From contig NZ_JAMJFX010000014.1 in the NCBI RefSeq assembly GCF_023544865.1, positions 1 through 64,000 of the forward strand: a DNA stretch of 64,000 bases. Reading direction: 5' to 3'. The notes under the pieces were generated by a model. That model did no database searches. It was not told where the DNA came from and was given only the letters and a program-made list of their open reading frames with translations. Origin of the DNA: Phaeovulum molybdatiresistens. GTDB lineage: Bacteria; Pseudomonadota; Alphaproteobacteria; Rhodobacterales; Rhodobacteraceae. The translations under genes were made by a program, and so were the position numbers. Shown here piece after piece: positions 51,754 to 60,664 of the stretch. Numbering within the stretch: the stretch's first letter is position 1; each line of letters begins with the position of its first letter.

Positions 51754-52322
51754 TGGCATTCCCCTTCTTCGTCCGCCGCGAAGGCTCAGTGCTTATTCCC
51801 GCCTGCAAGGCAGGCCAGCTCGCCGTTGAGAGGCTCAGGCGTGGGGCGCTTTACAAGATCGAGCCGACCCAGCCCCGCAACGGTAAACAGCATCGCCTGT
51901 TCTGGGCCTTTGTCACGTATGTGGCGGACGCGTTGAATGATGGGCCGACCAGCGCCACCTGGACCGCCGAAAACGTCAAGGATGACCTTCTGGTGGCCAC
52001 AGGGCGCACACGCAACCGGCCCATGACGCGCCTCGAGCGCGCCCGGCACAATGTTCCAGACGGGACCTTGGCGGTCGTGGCGCGACCGGTCTCGATCAGC
52101 TTCGTTGCCATGGGGGGCGATGAGTTCAGCGTCTTTATGGAAGATGCGATGGCCTATGTGCGCGACCACCTCGCCCCTTGGATTGAAGCCAGTGACCATT
52201 GGCCGGAGATCGAAAAAATCCTTGCCGCCAGCGCCCTTCTTCGAAGCGATGCGGGCGGCCAGAGGTCCGAAGCACCGCCGTCACGCAGCGGGAGTATTAA
52301 CTGTGACAGGAGAAAAACATGA
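51753..52322 (+). CDS. DUF1367-like phage protein
   Basis: 189 residues from the ATG at 51753. The core LRRGALYKIEPTQPRNGKQHRLFWAFVTYVADAL and WTAENVKDDLLVATGR recalls DUF1367/NinB-type phage recombination proteins. The last 25 residues are polar and look disordered. Placed right after ssb, a role in recombination is likely but the family call is tentative. Confidence 0.65.
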   Translation: MAFPFFVRREGSVLIPACKAGQLAVERLRRGALYKIEPTQPRNGKQHRLFWAFVTYVADALNDGPTSATWTAENVKDDLLVATGRTRNRPMTRLERARHNVPDGTLAVVARPVSISFVAMGGDEFSVFMEDAMAYVRDHLAPWIEASDHWPEIEKILAASALLRSDAGGQRSEAPPSRSGSINCDRRKT

Positions 52323-52645
52323 CCCAGAGCCTTCGTCGTGACGCGCCTGACTTGTGGCGCGATATCGTCGGATGGTGTCGCGAGATCGGGATCGACTGGC
52401 CTGAAGATGAGATTGCCAATGTCATCGGGAAAATCCATGCCCGGACCCCTGATGCGCTGCCCGACACGATCGGCCGTGTGCTGGAATGGTGTTGCGCGGC
52501 AGAAAGCTCTGACGACGAAGAGATCGCAGCCGTCGTGTCGCTTTGGCGCGAACTTCCCAACAGCCTGATCATGATCACGCTGACTGAGGATGGCCATGTC
52601 CAGCACCGGCTCAAAGATGACGTCAATCTGGAACTTATGCCATGA
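52319..52645 (+). CDS. Small acidic phage protein, unknown
   Basis: 108 residues, helical, acidic (DLWRDIVGWCREIGIDWPEDEIANVIGKIHAR, ESSDDEEIAAVVSLWREL). A ribosome site (AGGAG) stands before the ATG at 52319. Unrecognised. Confidence 0.6.
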   Translation: MTQSLRRDAPDLWRDIVGWCREIGIDWPEDEIANVIGKIHARTPDALPDTIGRVLEWCCAAESSDDEEIAAVVSLWRELPNSLIMITLTEDGHVQHRLKDDVNLELMP

Positions 52646-52809
52646 GCCGCATGGACGACCCGCGCCTGGAAAAGCGTCTTGAGAAAGATGCCGAAGATAT
52701 TCTCGAACAAGACATGTACCGGCGGCGCTGGCAAGCGAAAGACCGCGATGCCATCGCCGCGCGGCTACAGAAAATCGTTGTTCGGGAATCTGCGAAACAG
52801 CGCCACTGA
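52642..52809 (+). CDS. Small charged phage protein
   Basis: 55 residues; ATG overlaps the previous stop (ATGA). A single highly charged helix (DPRLEKRLEKDAEDILEQD, RRRWQAKDRDAIAARLQKIV). Unrecognised. Confidence 0.5.
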   Translation: MSRMDDPRLEKRLEKDAEDILEQDMYRRRWQAKDRDAIAARLQKIVVRESAKQRH

Positions 52810-52826
52810 AGCGCACAGAGGCCCGC

Positions 52827-53030
52827 ATGAAGCGCCCCAATGCCTTGCACCCCGACCGAATGACAGCCCAGGAGCGGCGGGCTGAACTGTGTCGCCTGCT
52901 GGCGCTTGGCCTGATCCGCCTGCGCCAGAGGGACGTGGCGCAACTATCTGACGGAATTGGAGAAAGTTCCCTACACTATCCAGCCAACCAGAGCGTTCAT
53001 GCAACCCCGATTCACAGGAGGACTGCATGA
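52827..53030 (+). CDS. Small conserved protein of the DUF2924-recombinase module
   Basis: 67 residues. Begins with a helix rich in Arg and Leu (ERRAELCRLLALGLIRLRQRD) and ends in a polar tail. Similar short frames precede DUF2924 genes in other rhodobacteria as I recall them. Its stop overlaps the next ATG. Function unknown. Confidence 0.55.
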   Translation: MKRPNALHPDRMTAQERRAELCRLLALGLIRLRQRDVAQLSDGIGESSLHYPANQSVHATPIHRRTA

Positions 53031-53479
53031 CAAAACATGATCAAATCCCCGCGCGCATCGCCGCGTTGAAAACCACGCCGACGCCGGCACTGCGAAAGCA
53101 ATGGGCCGAGTTGTTCGGCACTATGCCGCCGCCGTTCAACCGCCGATACCTGGAAAGCCGACTGGCCTATCGCATCCAGGAGTTGGCCTATGGCGGCCTG
53201 AAACCCGAGACCCTCAAAAGGCTGGCACGGCTGGGTGAAGACCTCGACGGCGGGGATCGCCTGAAAAGCCGCATCCGCGCCGATATCAAGCCGATCGCGG
53301 GCACAAGGCTGCTCCGTGAATGGCAAGGCGTCGAGCATGTCGTCACTGTGACAGTCGATGGCTACGAATGGCAGGGTCGCCCTTACAAGTCGCTGTCCGC
53401 CATCGCCCGCGCCGTCACCGGCACGCGCTGGAATGGCTGGACTTTCTTTGGCCTGAAAAACTATCGGGCGCGGACATGA
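53027..53479 (+). CDS. DUF2924 family protein
   Basis: 150 residues. The N-terminal half has the family's helical pattern (ARIAALKTTPTPALRKQWAELFG, NRRYLESRLAYRIQELAYGG). The C-terminal part VTVDGYEWQGRPYKSLSAIARAVTGTRWNGWTFFGL is its hallmark and resembles a short DNA-binding beta-hairpin. DUF2924 genes nearly always stand directly upstream of a serine recombinase, as here, with stop and start overlapping (ATGA). It is probably a recombination directionality or accessory factor; that is inference. Confidence 0.88.
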   Translation: MTKHDQIPARIAALKTTPTPALRKQWAELFGTMPPPFNRRYLESRLAYRIQELAYGGLKPETLKRLARLGEDLDGGDRLKSRIRADIKPIAGTRLLREWQGVEHVVTVTVDGYEWQGRPYKSLSAIARAVTGTRWNGWTFFGLKNYRART

Positions 53480-54792
53480 CCCAACCGATCCTGCGCAAAC
53501 TGCGCTGCGCTATCTACACCCGCAAATCCAGCGAGGAAGGGCTCGATCAGGAGTTCAACAGCCTGCATGCGCAACGTGAAGCCTGCGAGGCCTACATTGC
53601 CAGCCAGCGCTCCGAAGGCTGGGTGGTGCTCCGCGACCAATACAATGACGGCGGTGTGTCCGGCGGCACCCTGGAGCGGCCGGGCCTCAAGGCGCTGATG
53701 CAAGACATTGAGGACGGCTTGGTCGACGTGGTCGTGGTCTACAAGATAGACCGCCTCAGCCGCTCGCTGGCTGACTTCGCCAAGCTGGTTGAGGTCTTCG
53801 ATCGCACGGGCGTCACCTTCGTGTCCGTCACCCAGCAGTTCAATACCACGACCTCGATGGGGCGGCTGACGCTGAACATCCTGCTCAGCTTCGCGCAATT
53901 CGAACGCGAAGTGACGGCTGAGCGCATCCGCGACAAGGTCGCCGCATCACGCAAGAAGGGCATCTGGATGGGCGGTGTGCCGCCCTACGGCTACCGCGTC
54001 GAAAATCGCAAGCTGGTCATCGACCCCGAGCGCGCCGAGCATGTGCGATGGATTTTCTCCCGCTTTGTCGAAATCGGGTCAGCGACGGAACTGGCGCGCC
54101 AGATCGATCAGCGCGGCCTCCTGACCCCCAATGGGAACCGGATGGACAAGAAGTACCTCTACCGGGTGCTGAACAACCGCGCCTATATCGGCGAGGCGGT
54201 CCACAAGGGCGACAGTTATCCCGGGGAACACGAACCAATCCTGGACTGCGCTATCTGGGACAAGGTGCATACGATCCTGCAGGAGAGCCCCCGCAAGCGG
54301 GCGGCCAATACGCGCGCCGAAACGCCCGCGATGCTCAAGGGGTTGATCTATGGCCCCGACGGGGCGGCCTTCTCGCCAACCCACACGAAAAAGCGGGGCA
54401 AGCTCTACCGCTACTATGTCAGCCAGTCGATCCTGAAGCACGGCGCCGGGTCCTGCCCGATTGGGCGCGTCCCGGCCGCAGCGATCGAAACCGCCGTCAT
54501 CGACCAGGTTCGGGCGGTGTTTCGTCAACCAGAAATCATCGCCGGCGCGTGGGATGCTGCGAAAGGCCGGTGTCGCGACATCACCCTCAATGAGGCGCGC
54601 ATGGCACTGCAGCAATTCGATCCGCTGTGGGATGAACTCTTCCCAGCCGAGCAGGCGCGTATCATCGCTTTGGCCGTCGAGCGGGTCGACATTGGCACCA
54701 ACGACATCCACGTCCGGTTGCGCATCGACGGTCTGGCGGAATTGGCCCAAGAACTGATGGTCAGCCCTGAGAACAAGGATGTCGCCGCATGA
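53476..54792 (+). CDS. Serine recombinase (integrase/invertase type)
   Basis: 438 residues from the ATG at 53476. Resolvase domain with the nucleophile Ser18 (YTRKSSEEG), arginines in YKIDRLSRSLADF and the E-helix start RIRDKVAASRKKGIWMGG. Then the recombinase domain (PPYGYRV to RVLNNRAYIGEAVHKGDSY) and a C-terminal region without the classical four-Cys zinc ribbon. It is the only integrase candidate in the prophage, so it should integrate and excise it. It is a medium-size enzyme compared with large phage serine integrases (450-600). Confidence 0.93.
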   Translation: MTQPILRKLRCAIYTRKSSEEGLDQEFNSLHAQREACEAYIASQRSEGWVVLRDQYNDGGVSGGTLERPGLKALMQDIEDGLVDVVVVYKIDRLSRSLADFAKLVEVFDRTGVTFVSVTQQFNTTTSMGRLTLNILLSFAQFEREVTAERIRDKVAASRKKGIWMGGVPPYGYRVENRKLVIDPERAEHVRWIFSRFVEIGSATELARQIDQRGLLTPNGNRMDKKYLYRVLNNRAYIGEAVHKGDSYPGEHEPILDCAIWDKVHTILQESPRKRAANTRAETPAMLKGLIYGPDGAAFSPTHTKKRGKLYRYYVSQSILKHGAGSCPIGRVPAAAIETAVIDQVRAVFRQPEIIAGAWDAAKGRCRDITLNEARMALQQFDPLWDELFPAEQARIIALAVERVDIGTNDIHVRLRIDGLAELAQELMVSPENKDVAA

Positions 54793-55178
54793 GCAAGAAA
54801 TCCGATATCCCCGACACCGTGACCATCACCATTCCTTTCCGCGTGGCCAAGCGCGGTGGTCGGAAAGAGGTGCGGCTTCCGCCCGGCGCAAACAATCGCA
54901 GCCCAGACTATACGCTTATCAAAGCTGTCGCGCGCGCCTATCGGTGGCGCCAGATCCTCGAGGACGGCGAAATGGAAACCATTGCGGAATTGGCAGAGCG
55001 CGAGAAGATCTCACCCTCATACCTGACCCGCGTCATGCGGCTCACCTTGCTGGCGCCCGACATCATCGAAGCGATCCTGGACGGAAACCCACCGTCCGTG
55101 GGCATGACGGAGCTGCTCGATCCGATGACGCCAGTTTGGGCAGAGCAGCGGGCGGAGCTGGGCTACGACATCGGCTGA
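54789..55178 (+). CDS. Helix-turn-helix protein of the recombinase module
   Basis: 129 residues, ATG overlapping the recombinase stop. A beta start (TVTITIPFRVAKRGGRKEVRLP) is followed by a helix-turn-helix (LIKAVARAYRWRQILEDGEMETIAELAEREKISPSYLTRVMRLTLLAP) of the type seen in ParB and Fis-like HTH. It lies in a fixed order after DUF2924 and recombinase genes. Likely control or excision factor; not proven. Confidence 0.8.
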   Translation: MSKKSDIPDTVTITIPFRVAKRGGRKEVRLPPGANNRSPDYTLIKAVARAYRWRQILEDGEMETIAELAEREKISPSYLTRVMRLTLLAPDIIEAILDGNPPSVGMTELLDPMTPVWAEQRAELGYDIG

Positions 55179-55187
55179 AACTCCTCT

Positions 55188-55349
55188 ATGCAGACCGACA
55201 AAGAGCCGTTTCAAGTCAATGATTTGGAACGGTTTTTTGCTACCACAAAGGCAAAATGGGCAGCAGTCACCTCAAAGAGTTGGACGCGAGTCGCCGGTGC
55301 CATTTGTGCGACTCCGCTCGGACTCGAAAACAGCGAGACATTTTATTGA
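55188..55349 (+). CDS. Possible 53-residue protein at the prophage right end
   Basis: An open frame with protein-like composition (NDLERFFATTKAKWAAVTSKSW, then TRVAGAICATPLGLENSETFY) but without a good ribosome site. Its first codons coincide with a hairpin plus T-run that looks like a terminator, so the two readings compete. It may be a truncated remnant at the attachment site. Confidence 0.3.
   Translation: MQTDKEPFQVNDLERFFATTKAKWAAVTSKSWTRVAGAICATPLGLENSETFY
55207..55239 (+). terminator. Intrinsic terminator-like hairpin behind the integration module
   Basis: CCGTTTCAA (55207-55215) pairs with TTGGAACGG (55225-55233, one G-T pair), nine-base loop, followed by six T. It stands 30 bases after the last integration-module gene. 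Confidence 0.6.
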
Positions 55350-55552
55350 TTCAAATTCAGCAAGTTACTGAAACCGTAGCGAAAAATGCGTGGTTAACAG
55401 GTCCGGAGAAAATACGGGTAAGAGAGCGCTTATGTGGGGTCGCCAAGGGGATTTCAGCGTTTTGCCCAGCACCATACTGGCGCTATAACCCTTTAATATA
55501 AGGGAAAATTTTTGGGGTGGGTTGCACTAGAGAAAGGGTCCTAGAAGCAGCG
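55350..55552. other. AT-richer junction sequence beside tRNA-Ser
   Basis: Between the prophage end and the tRNA. Lower GC than its surroundings; contains a short CCCTT/AAGGG hairpin at about 55485-55500 next to A and T runs, which could end tRNA transcription. The right attachment site may lie here. An overlapping rightward frame (55256-55501) has no ribosome site and is not called. Confidence 0.4.
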
Positions 55553-55642
55553 TGGCGGAGACGAAGGGATTCGAACCCTCGAGACGGTTTCCCGTCTGCA
55601 CCCTTAGCAGGGGTGTGCCTTCGACCACTCGGCCACGTCTCC
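55553..55642 (-). tRNA. tRNA-Ser (anticodon GCT)
   Basis: Read on the minus strand: acceptor GGAGACG / CGTCTCC, discriminator G and encoded CCA (55555-55553), D arm GGCCGAGTGGTCGAAGGC, anticodon loop CTGCTAA with GCT, a long variable arm (CAGACGGGAAACCGTCTC region) typical for serine tRNA, and T arm GGGTTCGAATCCC. 90 bases including CCA. Its 3' end faces the prophage. Confidence 0.95.
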
Positions 55643-55718
55643 GCTGACCCGTTTATCCGCCCCGCTCGCGCCCGACAAGGGCAAATTCTGCATCTGCGCG
55701 AAGTTCCGGGGCTTTGGT

Positions 55719-56816
55719 TCAGGCGTTGAACAGGAAATGCAGGACGTCGCCGTCCTTGACCTCATAGGTCTTGCCCTCGACGCGGAACTTGCCGGCCTCT
55801 TTCGCGCCTGCCTCGCCCTTGAAGGCGATGTAATCGTCGAAGGCCACGGTTTCGGCGCGGATGAAGCCGCGTTCGAAATCGCCGTGGATGACGCCGGCGG
55901 CCTGCGGGGCCAGGGTGCCCTTGCGGATGGTCCAGGCGCGGGCCTCTTTCGGGCCGACGGTGAAATAGGTCTGCAGGCCCAGCAGCGTGTATCCCGCGCG
56001 GATCAGCCTGTCGAGGCCAGCCTCGCTCAGGCCCATTTCCTCAAGGAACATGGCGGCCTCATCCTCGGGTAACTGGCTGATCTCTTCCTCGATCTTGGCG
56101 GAAATCACGACCGAGGCCGCGCCCTGTGCCGCGGCCATTTCGGCCACGCGCGCGGATTGGCTGTTGCCACTGGCGGCGGATGCCTCTTCGACGTTGCAGA
56201 CATAGAGCACGGGCTTGGCAGTCAGCAGTTGCAGCATGGCCCAGGCCTTGCGGTCATCCTCGGCCACCGCAACGGTGCGCGCGGGGCGGCCCGCCTCCAG
56301 CGCGGCCAGCGCGGTTTTCAGCAGGCGTTCCTGATCGACCGCTTCCTTGTCGCCGCCCTTGATCTTGCGTTGCAGGTTCGCCAGCCGCTTTTCGATGCTT
56401 TCCATGTCGGCGATCATCAACTCGGTCTCGATCGTTTCGGCATCGGCGACCGGATCGACGCGACCTTCGACATGGGTCACATCGCCATCTTCAAAGCAAC
56501 GCAGCACATGGGCGATCGCGTCCACCTCGCGGATGTTGGCCAGGAACTGGTTGCCCAGCCCCTCGCCCTTTGAGGCGCCCTTCACAAGGCCCGCGATATC
56601 GACAAAGGTCATCCGCGTGGGAATGATCTGCTTGGACCCGGCGATGGCGGCCAGCTTGTCCAGCCGCGGATCGGGCACGGCGACCTCGCCCACGTTGGGT
56701 TCAATGGTGCAGAAGGGGAAATTGGCGGCCTGCGCGGCGGCAGTGCGGGTCAGCGCATTGAAAAGAGTCGACTTGCCCACGTTCGGCAGCCCGACGATGC
56801 CCATCTTGAAACCCAT
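55719..56816 (-). CDS. ychF: Redox-regulated ATPase YchF/Obg-like
   Basis: 365 residues from the ATG at 56816. Universal P-loop ATPase of the Obg group that binds ribosomes and helps regulate stress responses. G1 GLPNVGKST (9-17), the glycine-rich PFCTIEPN, G3 [20 protein letters not shown] (hydrophobic in place of Gln, as in HAS-NTPases), the NxxE ATP-specificity motif (NVEE) and the C-terminal TGS domain ([17 protein letters not shown] to FLFNA) are all there. Divergent from trpA over 177 bases. Confidence 0.97.
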   Translation of the reverse strand: MGFKMGIVGLPNVGKSTLFNALTRTAAAQAANFPFCTIEPNVGEVAVPDPRLDKLAAIAGSKQIIPTRMTFVDIAGLVKGASKGEGLGNQFLANIREVDAIAHVLRCFEDGDVTHVEGRVDPVADAETIETELMIADMESIEKRLANLQRKIKGGDKEAVDQERLLKTALAALEAGRPARTVAVAEDDRKAWAMLQLLTAKPVLYVCNVEEASAASGNSQSARVAEMAAAQGAASVVISAKIEEEISQLPEDEAAMFLEEMGLSEAGLDRLIRAGYTLLGLQTYFTVGPKEARAWTIRKGTLAPQAAGVIHGDFERGFIRAETVAFDDYIAFKGEAGAKEAGKFRVEGKTYEVKDGDVLHFLFNA

Positions 56817-56993
56817 GATCTTTCCCCTTCGCTGACGTTGCGCGCCTATTACGCGCGCGGGGCACGCAAGGCAAGGCAAACGACCGGGGGCAAAACCGCC
56901 TGCCCCGATCACCGCCCCGATCCGCTGCCAAGCCCCATTGATTTTCCCCGCCCCATGCCGCAAACCCGGACCGAGGCAGGAGAGGACGCCAAG

Positions 56994-57785
56994 ATGACTC
57001 GGATCGACGCCAAATTCGTGGAACTGAAGGCTGCAGGCAAGAAGGCCTTCGTCGCCTATATCATGGCGGGCGACCCCGATCTTGAAACATCGTTTCAGGT
57101 GATGCAGGGGCTTCCGCGCGCGGGCGTGGACATCATCGAACTGGGCATGCCTTTCACCGATCCGATGGCCGATGGGCCGACGATCCAGCTGGCCGGCCAG
57201 CGCGCGCTGGATAGCGGGCAGACGCTGCAAAAGACGCTGGATATGGTGGCCGAATTCCGCGAGGCCGACAACACCACCCCGATCGTGCTGATGGGCTATT
57301 ACAACCCGATCTACAACCGGGGCGTGGACCGCTTCCTGGCGGACGCGCGCGCCGCCGGGATCGACGGGCTGATCGTGGTGGACCTGCCGCCCGAGGAAGA
57401 CAGCGAGCTGTGCATTCCCGCGCAAAAGGCCGGGCTGAACTTCATCCGCCTGGCGACCCCCACCACCGATGACAAGCGCCTGCCCAAGGTGCTGCAGAAC
57501 ACGTCGGGCTTTGTCTATTACGTCTCGATCACCGGCATCACCGGGGCGGCGGCGGCGCAGGCCGGCGATGTCGCCCCCGAGGTGGCGCGGATCAAGGCGC
57601 AGACCGATCTGCCGGTGATCGTGGGCTTTGGCATCACCACGCCCGAGGCCGCCGAAACCATCGCCGCGGTCGCGGATGGCTGTGTCGTGGGGTCGGCCAT
57701 CGTCAAGCTGATCGGCGAGGGCAAGCCCGTGGCCGAGGTGCTGGACCGCGTGGCCGCGCTGGCCGGCGGGGCGCACCGGGCCTGA
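56994..57785 (+). CDS. trpA: Tryptophan synthase alpha subunit
   Basis: 263 residues. Cleaves indole-3-glycerol phosphate to indole and glyceraldehyde 3-phosphate, passing indole to TrpB. Catalytic Glu49 (IELGMPF) and Asp60 (DPMADGP), phosphate loop GFGITTPE and GSAIVKLI are present. trpB is not adjacent: upstream lies the divergent ychF gene, so trpA is separated from other trp genes here. An earlier in-frame start (56838) would overlap the promoter region and is unlikely. Confidence 0.97.
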   Translation: MTRIDAKFVELKAAGKKAFVAYIMAGDPDLETSFQVMQGLPRAGVDIIELGMPFTDPMADGPTIQLAGQRALDSGQTLQKTLDMVAEFREADNTTPIVLMGYYNPIYNRGVDRFLADARAAGIDGLIVVDLPPEEDSELCIPAQKAGLNFIRLATPTTDDKRLPKVLQNTSGFVYYVSITGITGAAAAQAGDVAPEVARIKAQTDLPVIVGFGITTPEAAETIAAVADGCVVGSAIVKLIGEGKPVAEVLDRVAALAGGAHRA

Positions 57786-57842
57786 AACCTGGGGGCCTGA
57801 ACCGGGGCCTGATCGCGGGGCAGCGCCACCGCGACGATCCGG

Positions 57843-58616
57843 TCAGCCCAGCGTCACATCCAGGATCATCATCAGAACCAGGCCCAGGGTCAGCCCCGCG
57901 GTGGCCCTGTTCTGATGGCCGTGGCGGTGGGTTTCGGGGATGATTTCGTGGCTGATGACATAAAGCATCGCCCCCGCCGCGAAGGCCAGCCCCCAGGGCA
58001 ACAGCGGCGCGGCCAGCGTCATGGCGCCCGCCCCCAGCAGCCCCCCGATCGGCTCGACCAACCCGGTCAGCAGCGCGATGACAAAGGCGCGGCGGCGGTC
58101 ATAGCCCTGCCCCCGCAGCGCCACGGCCACGGCCAGCCCCTCGGGCGCGTTCTGCAACCCGATCCCGATGGCCAAGGACATCCCGTGTGAAATTTCGCCC
58201 GTGCCAAAGCCGATGCCCACGGCCATGCCTTCGGGAAAATTGTGGATCGTGATCGCCAGAACGAACAGCCAGATCCGGGCCAACGCGCCCGGATCGGCGC
58301 CTTCGCGGCCTTCGATGAAATGTTCATGCGGCAGCATCTCATTCATCGCGGCGACCGCGATCGCGCCCAGAACGATCCCCCCCGCCGCGATCAGCGCCGC
58401 CCCAAAGGTCGATCCGCTGGCCAGTTCGGCGGCCTCGATCGCCGGCAGGATCAGCGAAAAGAACGAGGCCGACAGCATCACCCCGGCGGCAAAGCCCAGC
58501 AGCGCATCGCTTGTTTGCCGCGAAATGCTGCGGCCGAACAGAACGGGCAATGCCCCCACCCCGGTCATCAGACCGGCACACAGGCTGCCCAAAAGGCCCC
58601 AGACAATGACGCTCAC
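57843..58616 (-). CDS. ZIP family metal transporter
   Basis: 257 residues from a GTG at 58616 with ribosome site GGAGG. Eight membrane helices; the metal site motifs HNFPEG (about 126-131) and QNAPEG (about 156-161) on helices 4 and 5 are complete and a His/Glu-containing loop (PHEHFIEGREG) joins helices 3 and 4. It resembles ZupT and the GufA branch; import of zinc or other divalent metals is expected. Single-gene unit between trpA and lldD. Confidence 0.92.
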   Translation of the reverse strand: MSVIVWGLLGSLCAGLMTGVGALPVLFGRSISRQTSDALLGFAAGVMLSASFFSLILPAIEAAELASGSTFGAALIAAGGIVLGAIAVAAMNEMLPHEHFIEGREGADPGALARIWLFVLAITIHNFPEGMAVGIGFGTGEISHGMSLAIGIGLQNAPEGLAVAVALRGQGYDRRRAFVIALLTGLVEPIGGLLGAGAMTLAAPLLPWGLAFAAGAMLYVISHEIIPETHRHGHQNRATAGLTLGLVLMMILDVTLG

Positions 58617-58741
58617 CGCCGCCTCCCGTTTGCGGCACTGGATACCGGGCGCGGCAAAAAGGCAAGCAGCCGCGTGGCGATTGCACGGCCCCGCAGGGAT
58701 TGGTAAAAGCGAATGACCAAATCCGGCTATAGGAGGCCCGC

Positions 58742-59905
58742 ATGCCCGTGATCACCTGCATCGACGATCTCAAGCGGCTGCACGGCCGGCACACGCCGAA
58801 GATGTTCTATGATTATGCCGAAAGCGGCAGCTATACCGAACAGACCTTCCGCGAAAACACCACCGATTTCGCGCAGATCCGCCTGCGCCAGAAGGTGGCG
58901 GTGGACATGTCGGGGCGCAGCACCGCAACGCAGATGATCGGCCAGCCGGTGACGATGCCCGTGGCCCTTGCCCCCGTGGGCATGACGGGGATGCAACGCG
59001 CCGATGGCGAGATCAAGGCCGCCCGCGCGGCCGAGAAATTCGGCGTGCCCTTTACCCTGTCGACCATGTCGATCTGCTCTATCGAGGATGTGGCTCAGCA
59101 CACCACCAAGCCGTTCTGGTTCCAGCTATACGTGATGAAGGACGAGGATTTCGTCGACCGCATCATCGAACGCGCCAAGAAGGCGAATTGTTCGGCACTG
59201 GTGCTGACGCTGGATCTGCAGATCCTGGGCCAGCGCCACAAGGACCTGAAGAACGGCCTGTCGGCCCCGCCGAAACTGACCCTGCCCACGCTGGTCAACC
59301 TGGCGACGAAATGGGCCTGGGGCCTGGAAATGCTGGGCACGCCACGGCGGTTTTTCGGCAATATCGTGGGTCATGCCAAGGGCGTGGGCGATGCCTCCAG
59401 CCTGATGAGCTGGACCGCCGAACAATTCGACCCGCAGCTGGATTGGTCCAAGATCGCGCGCATCCGCGACCAGTGGGGCGGCAAGCTGATCCTGAAAGGC
59501 ATCCTGGATGAAGATGACGCGCGCATGGCCGCCGATTTCGGCGCCGATGCGATCATCGTGTCGAACCACGGCGGGCGCCAGCTGGATGGCGCGCTGTCCG
59601 CGATCCGCATGCTGCCGCGCATCGTGGCCGCAGTGGGCGACCGGATCGAGGTGCATATGGACAGCGGCATCCGGTCGGGGCAGGACGTCTTGAAGGCGCT
59701 GGCGCTGGGGGCGCACAGCACCTACATCGGGCGCGCCTATATCCACGGCCTTGGCGCCATGGGCGAGGCTGGCGTGACCCAGGCGCTAGAGGTGATCCGC
59801 AAGGAACTGGACATCACCATGGCGCTGTGCGGGGAACGCGATGTCAAGGCGCTGGGGCGGCACAACCTGCTTCTGCCCAAGGGCTTTCTGGACGCCTACG
59901 AATAG
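58742..59905 (+). CDS. lldD: L-lactate dehydrogenase (FMN alpha-hydroxy acid oxidase)
   Basis: 387 residues. TIM-barrel flavoenzyme of the inner membrane that oxidises L-lactate to pyruvate. FMN site APVGMTGMQ and LYVMKDEDF, active-site His and Arg in SNHGGRQLDG, and GIRSGQDVLKALALGA near the end are intact. The hydrophobic loop around 185-215 (LPTLVNLATKWAWGLEML) fits membrane association. Ribosome site AGGAGG. The gene could also act on related 2-hydroxy acids. Confidence 0.92.
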   Translation: MPVITCIDDLKRLHGRHTPKMFYDYAESGSYTEQTFRENTTDFAQIRLRQKVAVDMSGRSTATQMIGQPVTMPVALAPVGMTGMQRADGEIKAARAAEKFGVPFTLSTMSICSIEDVAQHTTKPFWFQLYVMKDEDFVDRIIERAKKANCSALVLTLDLQILGQRHKDLKNGLSAPPKLTLPTLVNLATKWAWGLEMLGTPRRFFGNIVGHAKGVGDASSLMSWTAEQFDPQLDWSKIARIRDQWGGKLILKGILDEDDARMAADFGADAIIVSNHGGRQLDGALSAIRMLPRIVAAVGDRIEVHMDSGIRSGQDVLKALALGAHSTYIGRAYIHGLGAMGEAGVTQALEVIRKELDITMALCGERDVKALGRHNLLLPKGFLDAYE

Positions 59906-59958
59906 GCCGCGCCCCGGGACCGGGGCCAGATTCCCCCTTGCCTTTCGGGCCCATCGCG

Positions 59959-60009
59959 GGTAACCGGGCCCCCTTGCGGGCCTGCACCCTTGGAGGAGGC
60001 CCGGTAACC
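59959..60009 (+). promoter_or_regulatory. Inverted repeat in the rplY leader
   Basis: GGTAACCGGGCC (59959-59970) and GGCCCGGTAACC (59998-60009) pair in 11 of 12 positions around a 27-base loop, 23 bases before the rplY start. It could be a leader structure used for autogenous control of ribosomal protein L25, or an attenuator. Confidence 0.45.
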
Positions 60010-60031
60010 TATTGACCTATGGAGAAGACCA

Positions 60032-60640
60032 ATGGCCAAAGAGATCGAGAATCTCGAAGCTGTGGTGCGGACGGGGACAGGCAAGGGGGCCGCTCGTCAA
60101 GCGCGTCGCGAGGGCTATGTGCCCGGCATCGTCTATGGCGACGGCAAGGACCCGCAGCCGATCAACCTCGACTACAACAAGCTGCTGACCCGCCTGCGCA
60201 AGGGCCGCTTCCTGTCGACGCTGTTCAACCTGCAGGTTGAAGGCCAGGAAGACGTCCGCGTGATCTGCCGCGGCGTGCAGCGCGATGTGGTCAAGGACCT
60301 GCCGACCCACATCGACCTGATGCGCACCCACCGCAACTCGCGGATCGCGCTGTTCATCCACGTCGAATTCGTGAACCACGAAGCCTCGCCGGGGCTGAAG
60401 CGTGGCGGCACGCTGACCGTGGTCCGCCCCGAGGTGGAACTGGAAGTGCTGGCGGGTGACATCCCCGAACAGATCGTGGTCGACCTGACCGGCAAGCAGA
60501 TCGGCGACGTGATCCACATCAACGACGTGGTCCTGCCCGCCGGCGCCAAGGCGACGATCGACCGCAACTTCGTCATCGCCAACATCGCGGCACCCTCGGG
60601 CCTGCGGTCGTCGGACAATGAGGAAGCCGGCGAAGAGTGA
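60032..60640 (+). CDS. rplY: 50S ribosomal protein L25/general stress protein Ctc
   Basis: 202 residues, the long form with the C-terminal TL5/CTC domain. N-terminal domain ([31 protein letters not shown], 1-95) binds 5S rRNA; the second domain (about 96-190, [27 protein letters not shown]) is the beta barrel. Usual partner pth follows 117 bases later, behind a terminator. Confidence 0.97.
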   Translation: MAKEIENLEAVVRTGTGKGAARQARREGYVPGIVYGDGKDPQPINLDYNKLLTRLRKGRFLSTLFNLQVEGQEDVRVICRGVQRDVVKDLPTHIDLMRTHRNSRIALFIHVEFVNHEASPGLKRGGTLTVVRPEVELEVLAGDIPEQIVVDLTGKQIGDVIHINDVVLPAGAKATIDRNFVIANIAAPSGLRSSDNEEAGEE

Positions 60641-60664
60641 TCTTCGCGCAAGCGAACCGGGAAG

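Larger units (their letters stand above)
12268..55240. mobile_element. Lambda-like siphophage prophage, apparently complete
   Basis: All modules of a temperate siphophage are present: packaging, head, tail, lysis, replication, repressor and a serine recombinase. Late genes run leftward from 37968 to 12333, replication genes leftward from 48258 to 40389, early and integration genes rightward from 49168 to 55178. Exact attachment sites were not found: the left edge is placed at an inverted repeat behind the last late gene, the right edge at the terminator-like hairpin behind the last integration gene. No frameshifted or truncated structural gene was seen apart from the expected programmed frameshift. 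Confidence 0.85.

Noticed and set aside
12268..55240. Gene transfer agent instead of a prophage
   Set aside because: The DUF2163 tail gene is shared with gene transfer agents, but head genes are lambda-type (gpE, gpD, GpA terminase), and replication genes, a CI-type repressor and a recombinase are present, which gene transfer agents lack.
55256..55501. Rightward 81-codon frame before the tRNA
   Set aside because: No ribosome site; Cys-rich start and a mix of compositions; overlaps another frame of better quality and lies in the presumed junction.
55553..55642. tRNA-Ser 3' end as the prophage attachment site
   Set aside because: The tRNA 3' end faces the prophage, which fits tyrosine integrases, but the only integrase is a serine recombinase and I found no copy of the tRNA 3' end near the left prophage edge (12.2-12.4 kb) or beside the insertion sequence.
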